From Bremerella alba (lineage in GTDB: Bacteria > Planctomycetota > Planctomycetia > Pirellulales > Pirellulaceae): DNA of 64,000 nucleotides. The notes under the pieces are model-generated. The model had not been told where the DNA came from, did not search any database, and saw nothing but the letters and a program-made list of their open reading frames with translations. The stretch lies in contig NZ_JABRWO010000001.1 in the NCBI RefSeq assembly GCF_013618625.1, positions 124,001 to 188,000 of the forward strand. The letters run 5' to 3'. Both the position numbers and the translations under genes were made by a program. Positions 45,269 through 53,059 of the stretch are shown piece by piece (position 1 is the stretch's first letter; every line of letters begins with the position of its first letter).

Positions 45269-46780
45269 TTATTTCAGTTGCAGCGTGACCGCTTTGGTCT
45301 GTGTGTACAAGTTGACCGCTTCGTGACCCATTTCTCGGCCCCAACCTGACTGCTTGTAGCCGCCAAAGGGGAGCGAGGCATCGAACACGTTGTAGCAATT
45401 CATCCAAACGGTGCCGGCCTTGATTCGTTTGGCGATCCGATGCCCCAGGCTAATGTCTTTGGTCCAAACGGCCGCAGCCAGACCATAGATGCTGTCGTTG
45501 GCCGTGGCGATCACTTCTTCGATGTCATCGAATGCCACCGCGGCTACCACTGGGCCGAAGATCTCTTCCTGAATCACCTTCATGTTAGAGTGGGTATCGA
45601 CCAAAACGGTTGGCTCGACGAAGTAGCCATCGCTATCGGCCCTCTTGCCACCACATACGGCCGTAGCTCCTTCCTTCTCGCCGATATCAAGGTAGCTGCA
45701 AACACGGTCTTGCTGAACCTGAGAGACCATGGGCCCCATATCCGAATCGGGATGCATCCCGGGCCCTAATTTGATTTTCTTCGCTTGTTCCGCCACCCCT
45801 TCGACGACTTGATCGAAGTGGTTTCGATGCACGAACAAGCGGGAACCGGCACAGCAGCATTGGCCATGGTTAAAGAAGATCGCGTTGGCCGCCCCGGCAA
45901 TCGCCGCCGGAATGTCGGCGTCAGGCATAATGATGTTCGGGCTCTTGCCACCCAGTTCGAGCGATATCTTTTTCAAGTTGGTTTCACTAGCCGCTTTAAC
46001 AATTAACTTGCCAACCTCGGTCGAGCCGGTGAACGCGATCTTGTCGACATCGGGGTGGGCTGATAGTGCGGCCCCAGCGGTTTCTCCGAAACCGGTGATC
46101 ACATTCACAACGCCCGGTGGGAAGCCGGCCTCTTGAACCAATTGAGCTAAACGCACCGCACTCAACGGGGTTTCTTCTGCCACTTTGAGCACCACAGTGC
46201 AGCCTGCGGCCAAAGCTGGCCCCAACTTCCAGGCTGCCATCAACAGGGGGAAGTTCCAAGGTATGATCTGCCCGACCACGCCAACAGGTTCTCGCAACGT
46301 GTAACTATGGAACTCGGCCCCTTCGAGATACGGCACCGAGATCGGAATGGTCGTTCCTTCGATCTTGGTGGCCCAGCCGGCCATATAGCGAAATAGATCG
46401 ATTGCCAAGGGAACGTCGGCCCCAGCGGCAACCGCTTTTGGTTTACCATTGTCGAGCGATTCAATCTCGGCGAGCTCTTCGGTGTGCTGTTCCATCAGGT
46501 CGGCCAACCGCCAAAGCAATTTGCCTCGATCTGAGGCCGTCATGGCAGGCCAAGCTCCGCTCTCGAACGCTTTCCGCGCGGCGGCCACCGCTTTATTGAC
46601 ATCTCGCTGACCACCTTCAGCCACCTCGGCAATCACCTTGCCGTCGGCAGGGTTCACCACTTCAAATTTTTGCCCGGTTTCTGCCGGCATCCACTGGCCA
46701 TCGATCAACAGCTTATGATCCTGGTCTAAAAATACTTGCGTTTCAGGACGTGCGACAGGGGCACTCGTCGTCAGAATCAT
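45269..46780 (-). CDS. NAD(P)-dependent aldehyde dehydrogenase
   Basis: A 503-residue class 1/2 aldehyde dehydrogenase oxidising an aldehyde to its acid. Catalytic Cys309 in FFNHGQCCCAGSR, general base Glu275 in LELGGKSPN, cofactor-binding TGSTEVGK and the PWNFPLLMAAWKLGPAL segment are all present, and the length is normal. The C-terminal GGYKQSGWGREMG is the usual oligomerisation-region ending. Substrate cannot be read from sequence. Transcribed alone; a weak CCTTG/CAAGG stem lies just after its stop. Confidence 0.93.
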   Translation of the reverse strand: MILTTSAPVARPETQVFLDQDHKLLIDGQWMPAETGQKFEVVNPADGKVIAEVAEGGQRDVNKAVAAARKAFESGAWPAMTASDRGKLLWRLADLMEQHTEELAEIESLDNGKPKAVAAGADVPLAIDLFRYMAGWATKIEGTTIPISVPYLEGAEFHSYTLREPVGVVGQIIPWNFPLLMAAWKLGPALAAGCTVVLKVAEETPLSAVRLAQLVQEAGFPPGVVNVITGFGETAGAALSAHPDVDKIAFTGSTEVGKLIVKAASETNLKKISLELGGKSPNIIMPDADIPAAIAGAANAIFFNHGQCCCAGSRLFVHRNHFDQVVEGVAEQAKKIKLGPGMHPDSDMGPMVSQVQQDRVCSYLDIGEKEGATAVCGGKRADSDGYFVEPTVLVDTHSNMKVIQEEIFGPVVAAVAFDDIEEVIATANDSIYGLAAAVWTKDISLGHRIAKRIKAGTVWMNCYNVFDASLPFGGYKQSGWGREMGHEAVNLYTQTKAVTLQLK

Positions 46781-47005
46781 GACTCTCTCCTTCGTCGATG
46801 GGGGAAGCGGTTTGTACAGCGATGGCGAGAAAATAAAAGCGCAGACTCACTGCGGTGGTCACTCAGGCCTTCTCCCATTCTATGCGTTGTTGGCTAATCG
46901 ATAAAAATATTTGTTTTCCATGTTGTTATCAATCTCGCCCAGTCGGTCTACCTCTTAAGAGTCATAAACACCCCACATATCACTCGAAGAACGAGGTTTT
47001 GGGCC

Positions 47006-47818
47006 ATGGAAACTTTTGCTCAGTTGCAGCGCACATATGACGCGATCCATGCCGAGGCTATCCGCCTGGCCGGTACGACGCGGCAGCTATCACAACGTGC
47101 GGCCACCTACCATCACATTTACGAAGATTCAGGCCGAAATCACATCTTTCCCCTGATCGCTGCCCATGGAGCCTTATGGGCTCGGTTGTATTTCGCCTTC
47201 GGCATGAGGCTTGGCAAAATCTTCTCATACCAATACGCCCTCTCGACAACGGTTCGTCAACAAAAGCTCAACGCTTTAGAGGCATTCGCCGAAGCATTTC
47301 GTGAGGTAAACCGACGGGTTTGCGTGCAAACCTACACGACCTATCACTTCACCAAGCTTCACGGAGATCATTCGGATGCCGATAAACTTGTTGCCTCCCA
47401 CTTACTCGCTGCCCTAAAGCGCATTCATGCCGCGAATCGGAAGGGGGAGCAAATGTCCGATCAAAGGAAACGAGACATTTTTGAAACACACTTCTTGGAC
47501 GAACAGGAGACCGTCGTTGGACCACGAATCGAAAAGGCCGTAAGCCAGTTCGACTGGCCGCTGATGAAATCGCTGGCACTGATGCCAGCGGTTCGTTTTG
47601 CCTACTTCCCGGTCGGCTATTGGCTTCAATTTTGGAAATTTGACCGGAAAGAGGAACGCATCGCTCGTGGCCTGAGAGCATTTGATGTGGCCGCGGAAAT
47701 GGGATGGAAACACACCGAGGCGACACTCGATCGCTATGCGATACTTCCCCAAGATTTCTTTGCGGATTCGATCGGACATTTCTCTCACTTAAAAAACGAG
47801 ATCCTCACGGCAGCTTAG
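47006..47818 (+). CDS. Unknown soluble protein
   Basis: A 270-residue protein without signal peptide or membrane helix, mostly helical, with many aromatic residues (FPLIAAHGALWARLYFAFGMRLG, FPVGYWLQFWKFDRKEERIARG). No catalytic motif recognised. The upstream 225 bases separate it from the divergent aldehyde dehydrogenase, and a sulfatase starts 85 bases downstream. Codon use looks like its neighbours, and the long uninterrupted frame supports a real gene. Confidence 0.7.
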   Translation: METFAQLQRTYDAIHAEAIRLAGTTRQLSQRAATYHHIYEDSGRNHIFPLIAAHGALWARLYFAFGMRLGKIFSYQYALSTTVRQQKLNALEAFAEAFREVNRRVCVQTYTTYHFTKLHGDHSDADKLVASHLLAALKRIHAANRKGEQMSDQRKRDIFETHFLDEQETVVGPRIEKAVSQFDWPLMKSLALMPAVRFAYFPVGYWLQFWKFDRKEERIARGLRAFDVAAEMGWKHTEATLDRYAILPQDFFADSIGHFSHLKNEILTAA

Positions 47819-47903
47819 CCTAATAGCTTGTATCGCCGTTCAGAACCGCTATCCTGAAACGAACCTACCTGAATTCCCGCCCACTGTTTCCGAGATAGCT
47901 TCT

Positions 47904-49286
47904 ATGCGTGCGCTGCTTTGCCTTGCCCTGCTTTTCGTCCCTGCTGTTTTGTTAGCTGCCGAGCGTCCGGCCAACATTGTGTTAATCGTCTCCGACGATC
48001 AAGGTTATCACGACTTAGGGTCGTTCGGAGCCACCGATGTCCGCACACCGCATCTCGATCGATTAGCCTCCGAGGGCACTCGGCTTACCAGTTTCTACGT
48101 CGCATGGAATGCCTGTACCCCTTCACGAGCAGCTTTCCTGACAGGCAGATATCCGCAGCGAAATGGCACCTACGACATGATTCGCAACGATCGTGTTGAT
48201 GATGGGCACCTCTACTCGCCGGAAGAATACGTGTTGTCACCAGAGCATCTCCTCGGCACGGACGTACGTGAGATCTATCTATCCAACGTTCTAAACGACG
48301 CCGGCTACGCATGTGGATGCTACGGCAAGTGGGACGGCGGTCAGTTGAAGCGGTTTCTACCACTTCAACGTGGGTTCGATGACTTTTATGGCTTCTGCAA
48401 TACGGGCATCGACTACTTCACGCACGAGCGATACGGTGTGCCCTCGATGTTCGATGGGAACGAGCCCACGACTAAAGACAAAGGAACCTACTGCACGACG
48501 CTGTTTCGAGACCATGCGTTAGAGTTTATCGACCAGAATCATGAGCAGCCGTTCTTTTTGTACGTGCCGTTCAATGCACCGCACGGGGCTTCTAGCCTTG
48601 ATCCCAAAATTCGCGGCACCGTGCAGGCCTCACCTGAATACTTAGACAAGTACACCGCCGCCAAGAGTCGCTCAGCACAACGCCGACGCGGGTACATGGC
48701 CGCCGTCACTGAAATGGATGCGGCAATCGGTGCGATTCTCGAACGACTCGACCGTTATGAAATCGCCGACGATACACTCGTGATCTTCTTTTCCGACAAT
48801 GGAGGCAGCGGTCTAGCGAACAATCAACCGCTGCAAGGCCGCAAGTCGACCATGTGGGAAGGAGGCAACCGTGTCCCTTGCATCGTCCGCTGGCCAGGGC
48901 ATATACCTGCCGGTAAAGCAAGCGACGCGTTTCTTACTGCCCTGGAAGTCTTTCCCACCGCGTGCTCAGCTGCTGGCACGCCCCTTCCTAGCGATGTTAC
49001 CTACGATGGTTTCGACATGCTGCCGGTACTCCAGGGCAAGATCGAGTCGCCTCGAAAGGAGATGTTCTGGCATCGACGAAATGAAGTCGCCATTCGCAAC
49101 GGCGACTGGAAGTGGATCGACAGTAAAAAGGCGAAGGGCCTGTACTACCTGCCTGAAGATATTGGCGAGAAGAACAATTTGGCCCAAAAGCATCCTGATA
49201 AAGTTCAGGCACTCAAGCAGCGGCTTGCTCAATGGCAAAAGGAAATGCAAGCCGCTGAGCCTCGCCGCCCTTTCCGCAACTTCTAG
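47904..49286 (+). CDS. Secreted sulfatase, cysteine type (8 of 8)
   Basis: A 460-residue S1 sulfatase: signal peptide (1-19, VLLAAE), metal site VSDDQGYHDLGSFG, maturation motif C-T-P-S-R from Cys71, KWDGGQLKRF, FFSDNGGSGLANN. In place of the usual KWHLG the motif is KWDGG, so one histidine of the typical active site is replaced by Asp. That suggests a different substrate-pocket chemistry or a different subfamily. It stands apart from the two sulfatase operons, next to the ArsR-rhodanese pair. Confidence 0.88.
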   Translation: MRALLCLALLFVPAVLLAAERPANIVLIVSDDQGYHDLGSFGATDVRTPHLDRLASEGTRLTSFYVAWNACTPSRAAFLTGRYPQRNGTYDMIRNDRVDDGHLYSPEEYVLSPEHLLGTDVREIYLSNVLNDAGYACGCYGKWDGGQLKRFLPLQRGFDDFYGFCNTGIDYFTHERYGVPSMFDGNEPTTKDKGTYCTTLFRDHALEFIDQNHEQPFFLYVPFNAPHGASSLDPKIRGTVQASPEYLDKYTAAKSRSAQRRRGYMAAVTEMDAAIGAILERLDRYEIADDTLVIFFSDNGGSGLANNQPLQGRKSTMWEGGNRVPCIVRWPGHIPAGKASDAFLTALEVFPTACSAAGTPLPSDVTYDGFDMLPVLQGKIESPRKEMFWHRRNEVAIRNGDWKWIDSKKAKGLYYLPEDIGEKNNLAQKHPDKVQALKQRLAQWQKEMQAAEPRRPFRNF

Positions 49287-49356
49287 TCAAAGAGCAACGT
49301 TCCCTTATTAGTCCAGAACCAGCTGATAACCTCGGATTTCGCCATGCCTTAATACA

Positions 49357-49384
49357 TTGACATATCGCGACCTGACGATATATT
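49357..49384 (+). promoter_or_regulatory. Promoter of arsR-type gene with overlapping operator
   Basis: TTGACA (49357-49362) and TATATT (49379-49384), 16 bases apart, form a good vegetative promoter. The 20-base palindrome-like operator ATATCGCGACCTGACGATAT (49362-49381) fills the spacer, so a bound repressor would block polymerase. A similar site precedes the rhodanese gene. Confidence 0.7.
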
Positions 49385-49403
49385 TAAAGCAGGAGTTTCC
49401 GAT

Positions 49404-49727
49404 ATGCCCAAGAAAACAACCAGTAAGCCACCCTTGAAAATGGATGCCCTTGGCCAAGCGGCCGAGTGCTTGAAAGCGCTCGCGCATCCGGTACGTCTCA
49501 GGATGGTCCAGTTGCTACTTCATGGCCGGTACACCGTTGGAGAAATCGCGGATGACTGCGGCATTGCTGAAAACCTCGCATCCGAGCATCTTCGTTTAAT
49601 GCAGCGATGTGGTTTCTTTACAAGCGAACGCGATGGCCGACGTGTTTATTACGCGGTCGCGGAACCTCACCTGGAGGACATTATGGCCTGCATTGAAAGT
49701 CGATTTTTGACGGAGGCCGGCAAATAG
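49404..49727 (+). CDS. ArsR-family winged-helix repressor
   Basis: A 107-residue regulator with a winged helix-turn-helix (~20-90: LAHPVRLRMVQLLLHGRYTVGEIADDCGIAENLASEHLRLMQR). It lacks the ELCVCDL metal site of arsenic sensors but has four cysteines (22, 52, 69, 96) that could sense thiol or sulfur state. The neighbouring rhodanese gene and the shared operator suggest a sulfur-responsive repressor of the BigR/SqrR kind, which is inference. Ribosome site GCAGGAG upstream. Autoregulation is likely, since the operator overlaps its own promoter. Confidence 0.88.
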   Translation: MPKKTTSKPPLKMDALGQAAECLKALAHPVRLRMVQLLLHGRYTVGEIADDCGIAENLASEHLRLMQRCGFFTSERDGRRVYYAVAEPHLEDIMACIESRFLTEAGK

Positions 49728-49750
49728 CCTGCCTTTTTTTACCACTATAC

Positions 49751-49768
49751 ATCGTCATATCACGATAT
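49751..49768 (+). promoter_or_regulatory. ArsR-type operator before the rhodanese gene
   Basis: ATCGTCATATCACGATAT matches, on the opposite strand, the operator at the arsR-type promoter in 15 of 18 positions (ATCGTCAGGTCGCGATAT), with identical half-sites ATCGTCA and CGATAT. It lies 28 bases before the rhodanese ATG. Confidence 0.65.
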
Positions 49769-49795
49769 TACCAACAACACAAAGAGGGTGGAGTG

Positions 49796-50338
49796 ATGAG
49801 CATTAATACGATTTCTCCTCAAGCGTTAAACAAACTCCGTGAATCAGGCCAATGCGACCTGATCGACGTGCGCACACCGGCTGAATACCAGGAGGTGCAC
49901 GCAAGCGATGCCGTCAATAGCCCGCTTGATCGCCTTGCTCCTAAGCAGGTGATGGACGCTCGAAATGGCTCTACGGATCAGCCCCTATATGTGATCTGCA
50001 AGTCAGGCAATCGCGCCGGCAAGGCTTGCGAAAAGTTCGTCGCCGCCGGGTACGAGAACGTCGTCAACGTCGAAGGTGGAACCGACGCCTGGGCCTCGGC
50101 AGGGCTCCCGGTTGTGCGAGGCAAAAAGACAATCTCCTTAGAACGCCAAGTGCGGATCGCGGCAGGCTCCCTTGTCCTCTTGGGGGCACTGCTTGCCATT
50201 TTCGTCCACCCCTATTTCGCCGGGCTCTCAGCATTTGTTGGTGCAGGACTGATGTTCGCAGGCATCACCGATACCTGCGGCATGGGCATGCTGCTGGCCA
50301 AGATGCCCTGGAACCAAGCGCCAAGCTGCTCGAAATAG
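49796..50338 (+). CDS. Rhodanese-like sulfurtransferase with DUF2892 membrane tail
   Basis: A 180-residue protein: rhodanese domain (~5-110) with active-site Cys68 in VICKSGNRAGK, then two membrane helices (~121-165, LVLLGALLAIFVHPYFAG and the GAGLMFAGITDTCGMG segment). The catalytic domain is thus tethered to the membrane. Such fusions handle sulfane sulfur and are often repressed by ArsR-type sensors. ATG at 49796 follows GGTGGAG; a GTG three bases earlier is an alternative. Gene order and operator suggest co-regulation with the preceding repressor. Confidence 0.88.
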   Translation: MSINTISPQALNKLRESGQCDLIDVRTPAEYQEVHASDAVNSPLDRLAPKQVMDARNGSTDQPLYVICKSGNRAGKACEKFVAAGYENVVNVEGGTDAWASAGLPVVRGKKTISLERQVRIAAGSLVLLGALLAIFVHPYFAGLSAFVGAGLMFAGITDTCGMGMLLAKMPWNQAPSCSK

Positions 50339-50350
50339 ATACGACCTAGC

Positions 50351-50414
50351 GGCAGCGGACTAAAGAGCATTGCGAGCAATTCCACTCATTGCTCGCACGT
50401 GATATTTCGCTGCC
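50351..50414. terminator. Nested hairpin between convergent genes
   Basis: Inner arms TGCGAGCAAT (50371-50380) and ATTGCTCGCA (50388-50397) pair perfectly around a seven-base loop. Outer arms GGCAGCG (50351-50357) and CGCTGCC (50408-50414) also pair. It separates the convergent rhodanese and PQQ genes, so it may terminate from both sides, though no T-run follows. Confidence 0.5.
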
Positions 50415-50432
50415 ACCCTTCAGGGCTGCTCG

Positions 50433-51677
50433 TTACTTGACGTCGTAGCACCAAAGGGTGCCATGCTGACGCAGATAGAGTTTCCCATCGGCCAGCGTGG
50501 GATAGGCCCACTCTTTGCCGGTGCCTTCCGGTTGGTCTGGCAAACTGAACTCGCTAACAACTTCCATCTTGTCCGGGGATGCAGCGACCATCATGGCCTT
50601 GCCATCTTCGGTGTGCAGATACAAGCGTCCATCGGCATATAGGATGGAAGCTGCCGCACTGATTCGCTCCTGCCACATTATCTCGCCGGTGATAAAATCA
50701 ACACACACGAGCGTCGAGTTGCTGCAGCCGTAGAGGTAACCATCCACTTTAACCGATCCGCCAATCGCATTAGGCAATTTCGGATTGAAGTATAACTCTT
50801 CCGGCAAGACTTCTAGCTGTTGAGCAACGAGACGAACGGCACCTCCGCCGGTACGTGCTCCACCGCTATAGACGATATCGCCGTCGACCACGGGTGTGGG
50901 CATGTTGGCAATGCCTTTGGTTCGGGTGTAAGACCACAGGAATGTCCCATCTTCGGCTTTGACTCCAGCGAGTCCGTTCGCCATGAACGCGACATACTGT
51001 TGCTTGTCAGCGGCCGTCACCTTCTGAACCGAGGCATAGGCGGCCGCACCCATCTCGGGTGTTTTCGCTTCCCACACGGTTTCACCCGTCGATTTATTCA
51101 CGGCTACGATGCCTGCATCTTTACCACCAGGCGTCACGATGACCTTATCCCCATCAACCAGGGGCGACTCAGAATAAGCCCACGTACCGGGTTGGCCATC
51201 GTATTCCTGACGAACATTCTTTTGCCAAACGACTTCTCCACTTCTCGACTTCAAACCAACCAGGTCACCATCCGAGCCGAGTACATACACCATATCGCCA
51301 TCAAATGTCGGCGTGCTGCGTGCGGCGGGGTAGCTCGGCTTTTGATCGGGATTACCGACTTTACCGATCCGGGTCGCCCACAGCACCTGACCGTTGGTCG
51401 CGTCTAATGCTTTTACCAATTCGTTATCTAAACCTTCGTTGGCAACCAGAAAGATCATGCCATCCGCAACCGACACCGCACCGTACCCATCTCCCAATTG
51501 GTTCACTTGCCAAACAAGGGGTGGACCGTCTTTGGACCACTTGGCCTTCAACTGAGTTTCACTGGAAACACCATCGCGGTTTGGACCTCGCCACTGCGGC
51601 CAGTCTTCTGCAGGAAGACTGATGCAGAAAGTCGCCAATAAGGTAATACAAAGAATTATTCGAAACGAAGCAAACAT
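50433..51677 (-). CDS. Secreted PQQ-like beta-propeller protein
   Basis: A 414-residue protein with a signal peptide (1-23, ISLPAED), the planctomycete hallmark start DWPQWRGPNRDGVSSE, and a beta-propeller of about seven blades with repeats like TGQVLWATRIG, SGEVVWQKNV, TGETVWEAKTP and TGEIMWQERIS. No catalytic residues identify it as a true dehydrogenase, so a scaffold or binding function is likely. It is convergent with the rhodanese gene and stands alone. Confidence 0.88.
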   Translation of the reverse strand: MFASFRIILCITLLATFCISLPAEDWPQWRGPNRDGVSSETQLKAKWSKDGPPLVWQVNQLGDGYGAVSVADGMIFLVANEGLDNELVKALDATNGQVLWATRIGKVGNPDQKPSYPAARSTPTFDGDMVYVLGSDGDLVGLKSRSGEVVWQKNVRQEYDGQPGTWAYSESPLVDGDKVIVTPGGKDAGIVAVNKSTGETVWEAKTPEMGAAAYASVQKVTAADKQQYVAFMANGLAGVKAEDGTFLWSYTRTKGIANMPTPVVDGDIVYSGGARTGGGAVRLVAQQLEVLPEELYFNPKLPNAIGGSVKVDGYLYGCSNSTLVCVDFITGEIMWQERISAAASILYADGRLYLHTEDGKAMMVAASPDKMEVVSEFSLPDQPEGTGKEWAYPTLADGKLYLRQHGTLWCYDVK

Positions 51678-51861
51678 CGGATACTTTCCCGGGTTAAGGC
51701 TTGACTAGGATTGTCCAACAACGATCATTCTAACGGTCTCCACTTGTAAATCTCAAACTTTACCACGGCCCCCTTAGTTGCAGCCGAGCGTCTGGCAACC
51801 TAGGGTGATGATTAATTGTTTTCGCCGCTACGTCGAAACCTACCTTTCCCACAACGTTTGC

Positions 51862-53052
51862 ATGACGCACTCACCCCCATTAATCATAGGCGCCGGTCCG
51901 GTCGGCATGGCGGCCGCTTCGTTCTTGTCGCGTTACGATATCATTCCGCGAATAGTAGACAAACGCGCCGAGCCATCGAAATTCTCGAAGGCACTTGCCA
52001 TCAATCCACGCACGCTGGAGTTGTTCGAGGCCTCTGGAATTACGGATAAGCTCTTGGCGTTGGGTCGCAAGATCCATGGAGCCACCATTCACCGCAATGG
52101 CCGCATCGTCGCGGAAGTCGATTTCGAGGAACTTGAGCATCGGTTTCCTTTTATGCTGGCCCTTTCGCAATCAGCAACCGAGCGTGTCCTGCGGGAAGAT
52201 CTAGCCGAGCGCGGGATCGAGATCGAGCGTCAAATCGAACTGGTTGAATCTCCCAATCTGGCCGAGGGCAAGGCCGAACTGGTCCATGTCGAAACACAGG
52301 CCAACGAGTCGGTAACGGCTCCCTGGATTCTAGCGACCGACGGAGCACACAGTGTGGCCCGCAAGTCTGTCCATGTTCCTTTTCCGGGCGATACCTATGA
52401 TCGCGCGTGGATCCTCGATGACATCCCGCTGGCAACGGACTTCGCTCCGGACCGAGCCCATATCAAGCTGCAAGACGATGGCTTTCTATTCTTAATGCCG
52501 GTCTATACCGGAGAAGAGAAGCCTGGCGAACCGACCGTTTGGCGCGTCATTGGAAACTACCCCGAGCCGCTCGCTCAGTTAACCGAATCCAATCCGATTG
52601 GCGAGTCGCAGTGGAATTCTTCTTTTCATATTGCCCACCGGTTGGTGGAATCGATGAACGTCGGCAAAGTCTACTTCGCCGGCGACGCGGCTCATCTTCA
52701 CTCGCCGGTTGGAGCGCGCGGGATGAATCTGGGCATTGAAGATGTTTGGGTATTCGCCGAACTTGCAAAGCGAGACGAGCTCTCCCTTTACCATCAACAG
52801 CGCTGGCCGGTGGATAACGCGATCGTTCAGCGCATTCGCACGATTACCGGCTTCGTAAAGGCCGAGTCGTTTATCAAACGCACGCTTCGAAACTTGCTGG
52901 CCCCCAGAATGCTGCACTGGAAAAGCGTCCGGGAAACAATGCTCAAGACGGTTAGCGGCCTGGATCATCCGGTTCCGCTTCTCAATACAAAACCGGAAGA
53001 ACCACCCGCCGAAGAAGGACGACGATCGCGACGGCGGGAACGAAACCAATAG
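51862..53052 (+). CDS. FAD-dependent monooxygenase (PHBH/UbiH-type)
   Basis: A 396-residue flavoprotein: dinucleotide-binding motif GAGPVGMAAASF (10-21), a DG-type motif ATDGAHSVARKSV in the middle, and the second FAD motif GDAAHLHSPVGARGMNLGIED near residue 274. These fit aromatic-compound hydroxylases that use NAD(P)H and oxygen. ATG at 51862 puts the nucleotide fold at the N-terminus as usual; a TTG at 51778 would add 28 residues. The C-terminus is basic (RRSRRRERNQ) with no membrane helix. The convergent TPR gene ends seven bases away. Confidence 0.85.
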   Translation: MTHSPPLIIGAGPVGMAAASFLSRYDIIPRIVDKRAEPSKFSKALAINPRTLELFEASGITDKLLALGRKIHGATIHRNGRIVAEVDFEELEHRFPFMLALSQSATERVLREDLAERGIEIERQIELVESPNLAEGKAELVHVETQANESVTAPWILATDGAHSVARKSVHVPFPGDTYDRAWILDDIPLATDFAPDRAHIKLQDDGFLFLMPVYTGEEKPGEPTVWRVIGNYPEPLAQLTESNPIGESQWNSSFHIAHRLVESMNVGKVYFAGDAAHLHSPVGARGMNLGIEDVWVFAELAKRDELSLYHQQRWPVDNAIVQRIRTITGFVKAESFIKRTLRNLLAPRMLHWKSVRETMLKTVSGLDHPVPLLNTKPEEPPAEEGRRSRRRERNQ

Positions 53053-53059
53053 GAAAACC

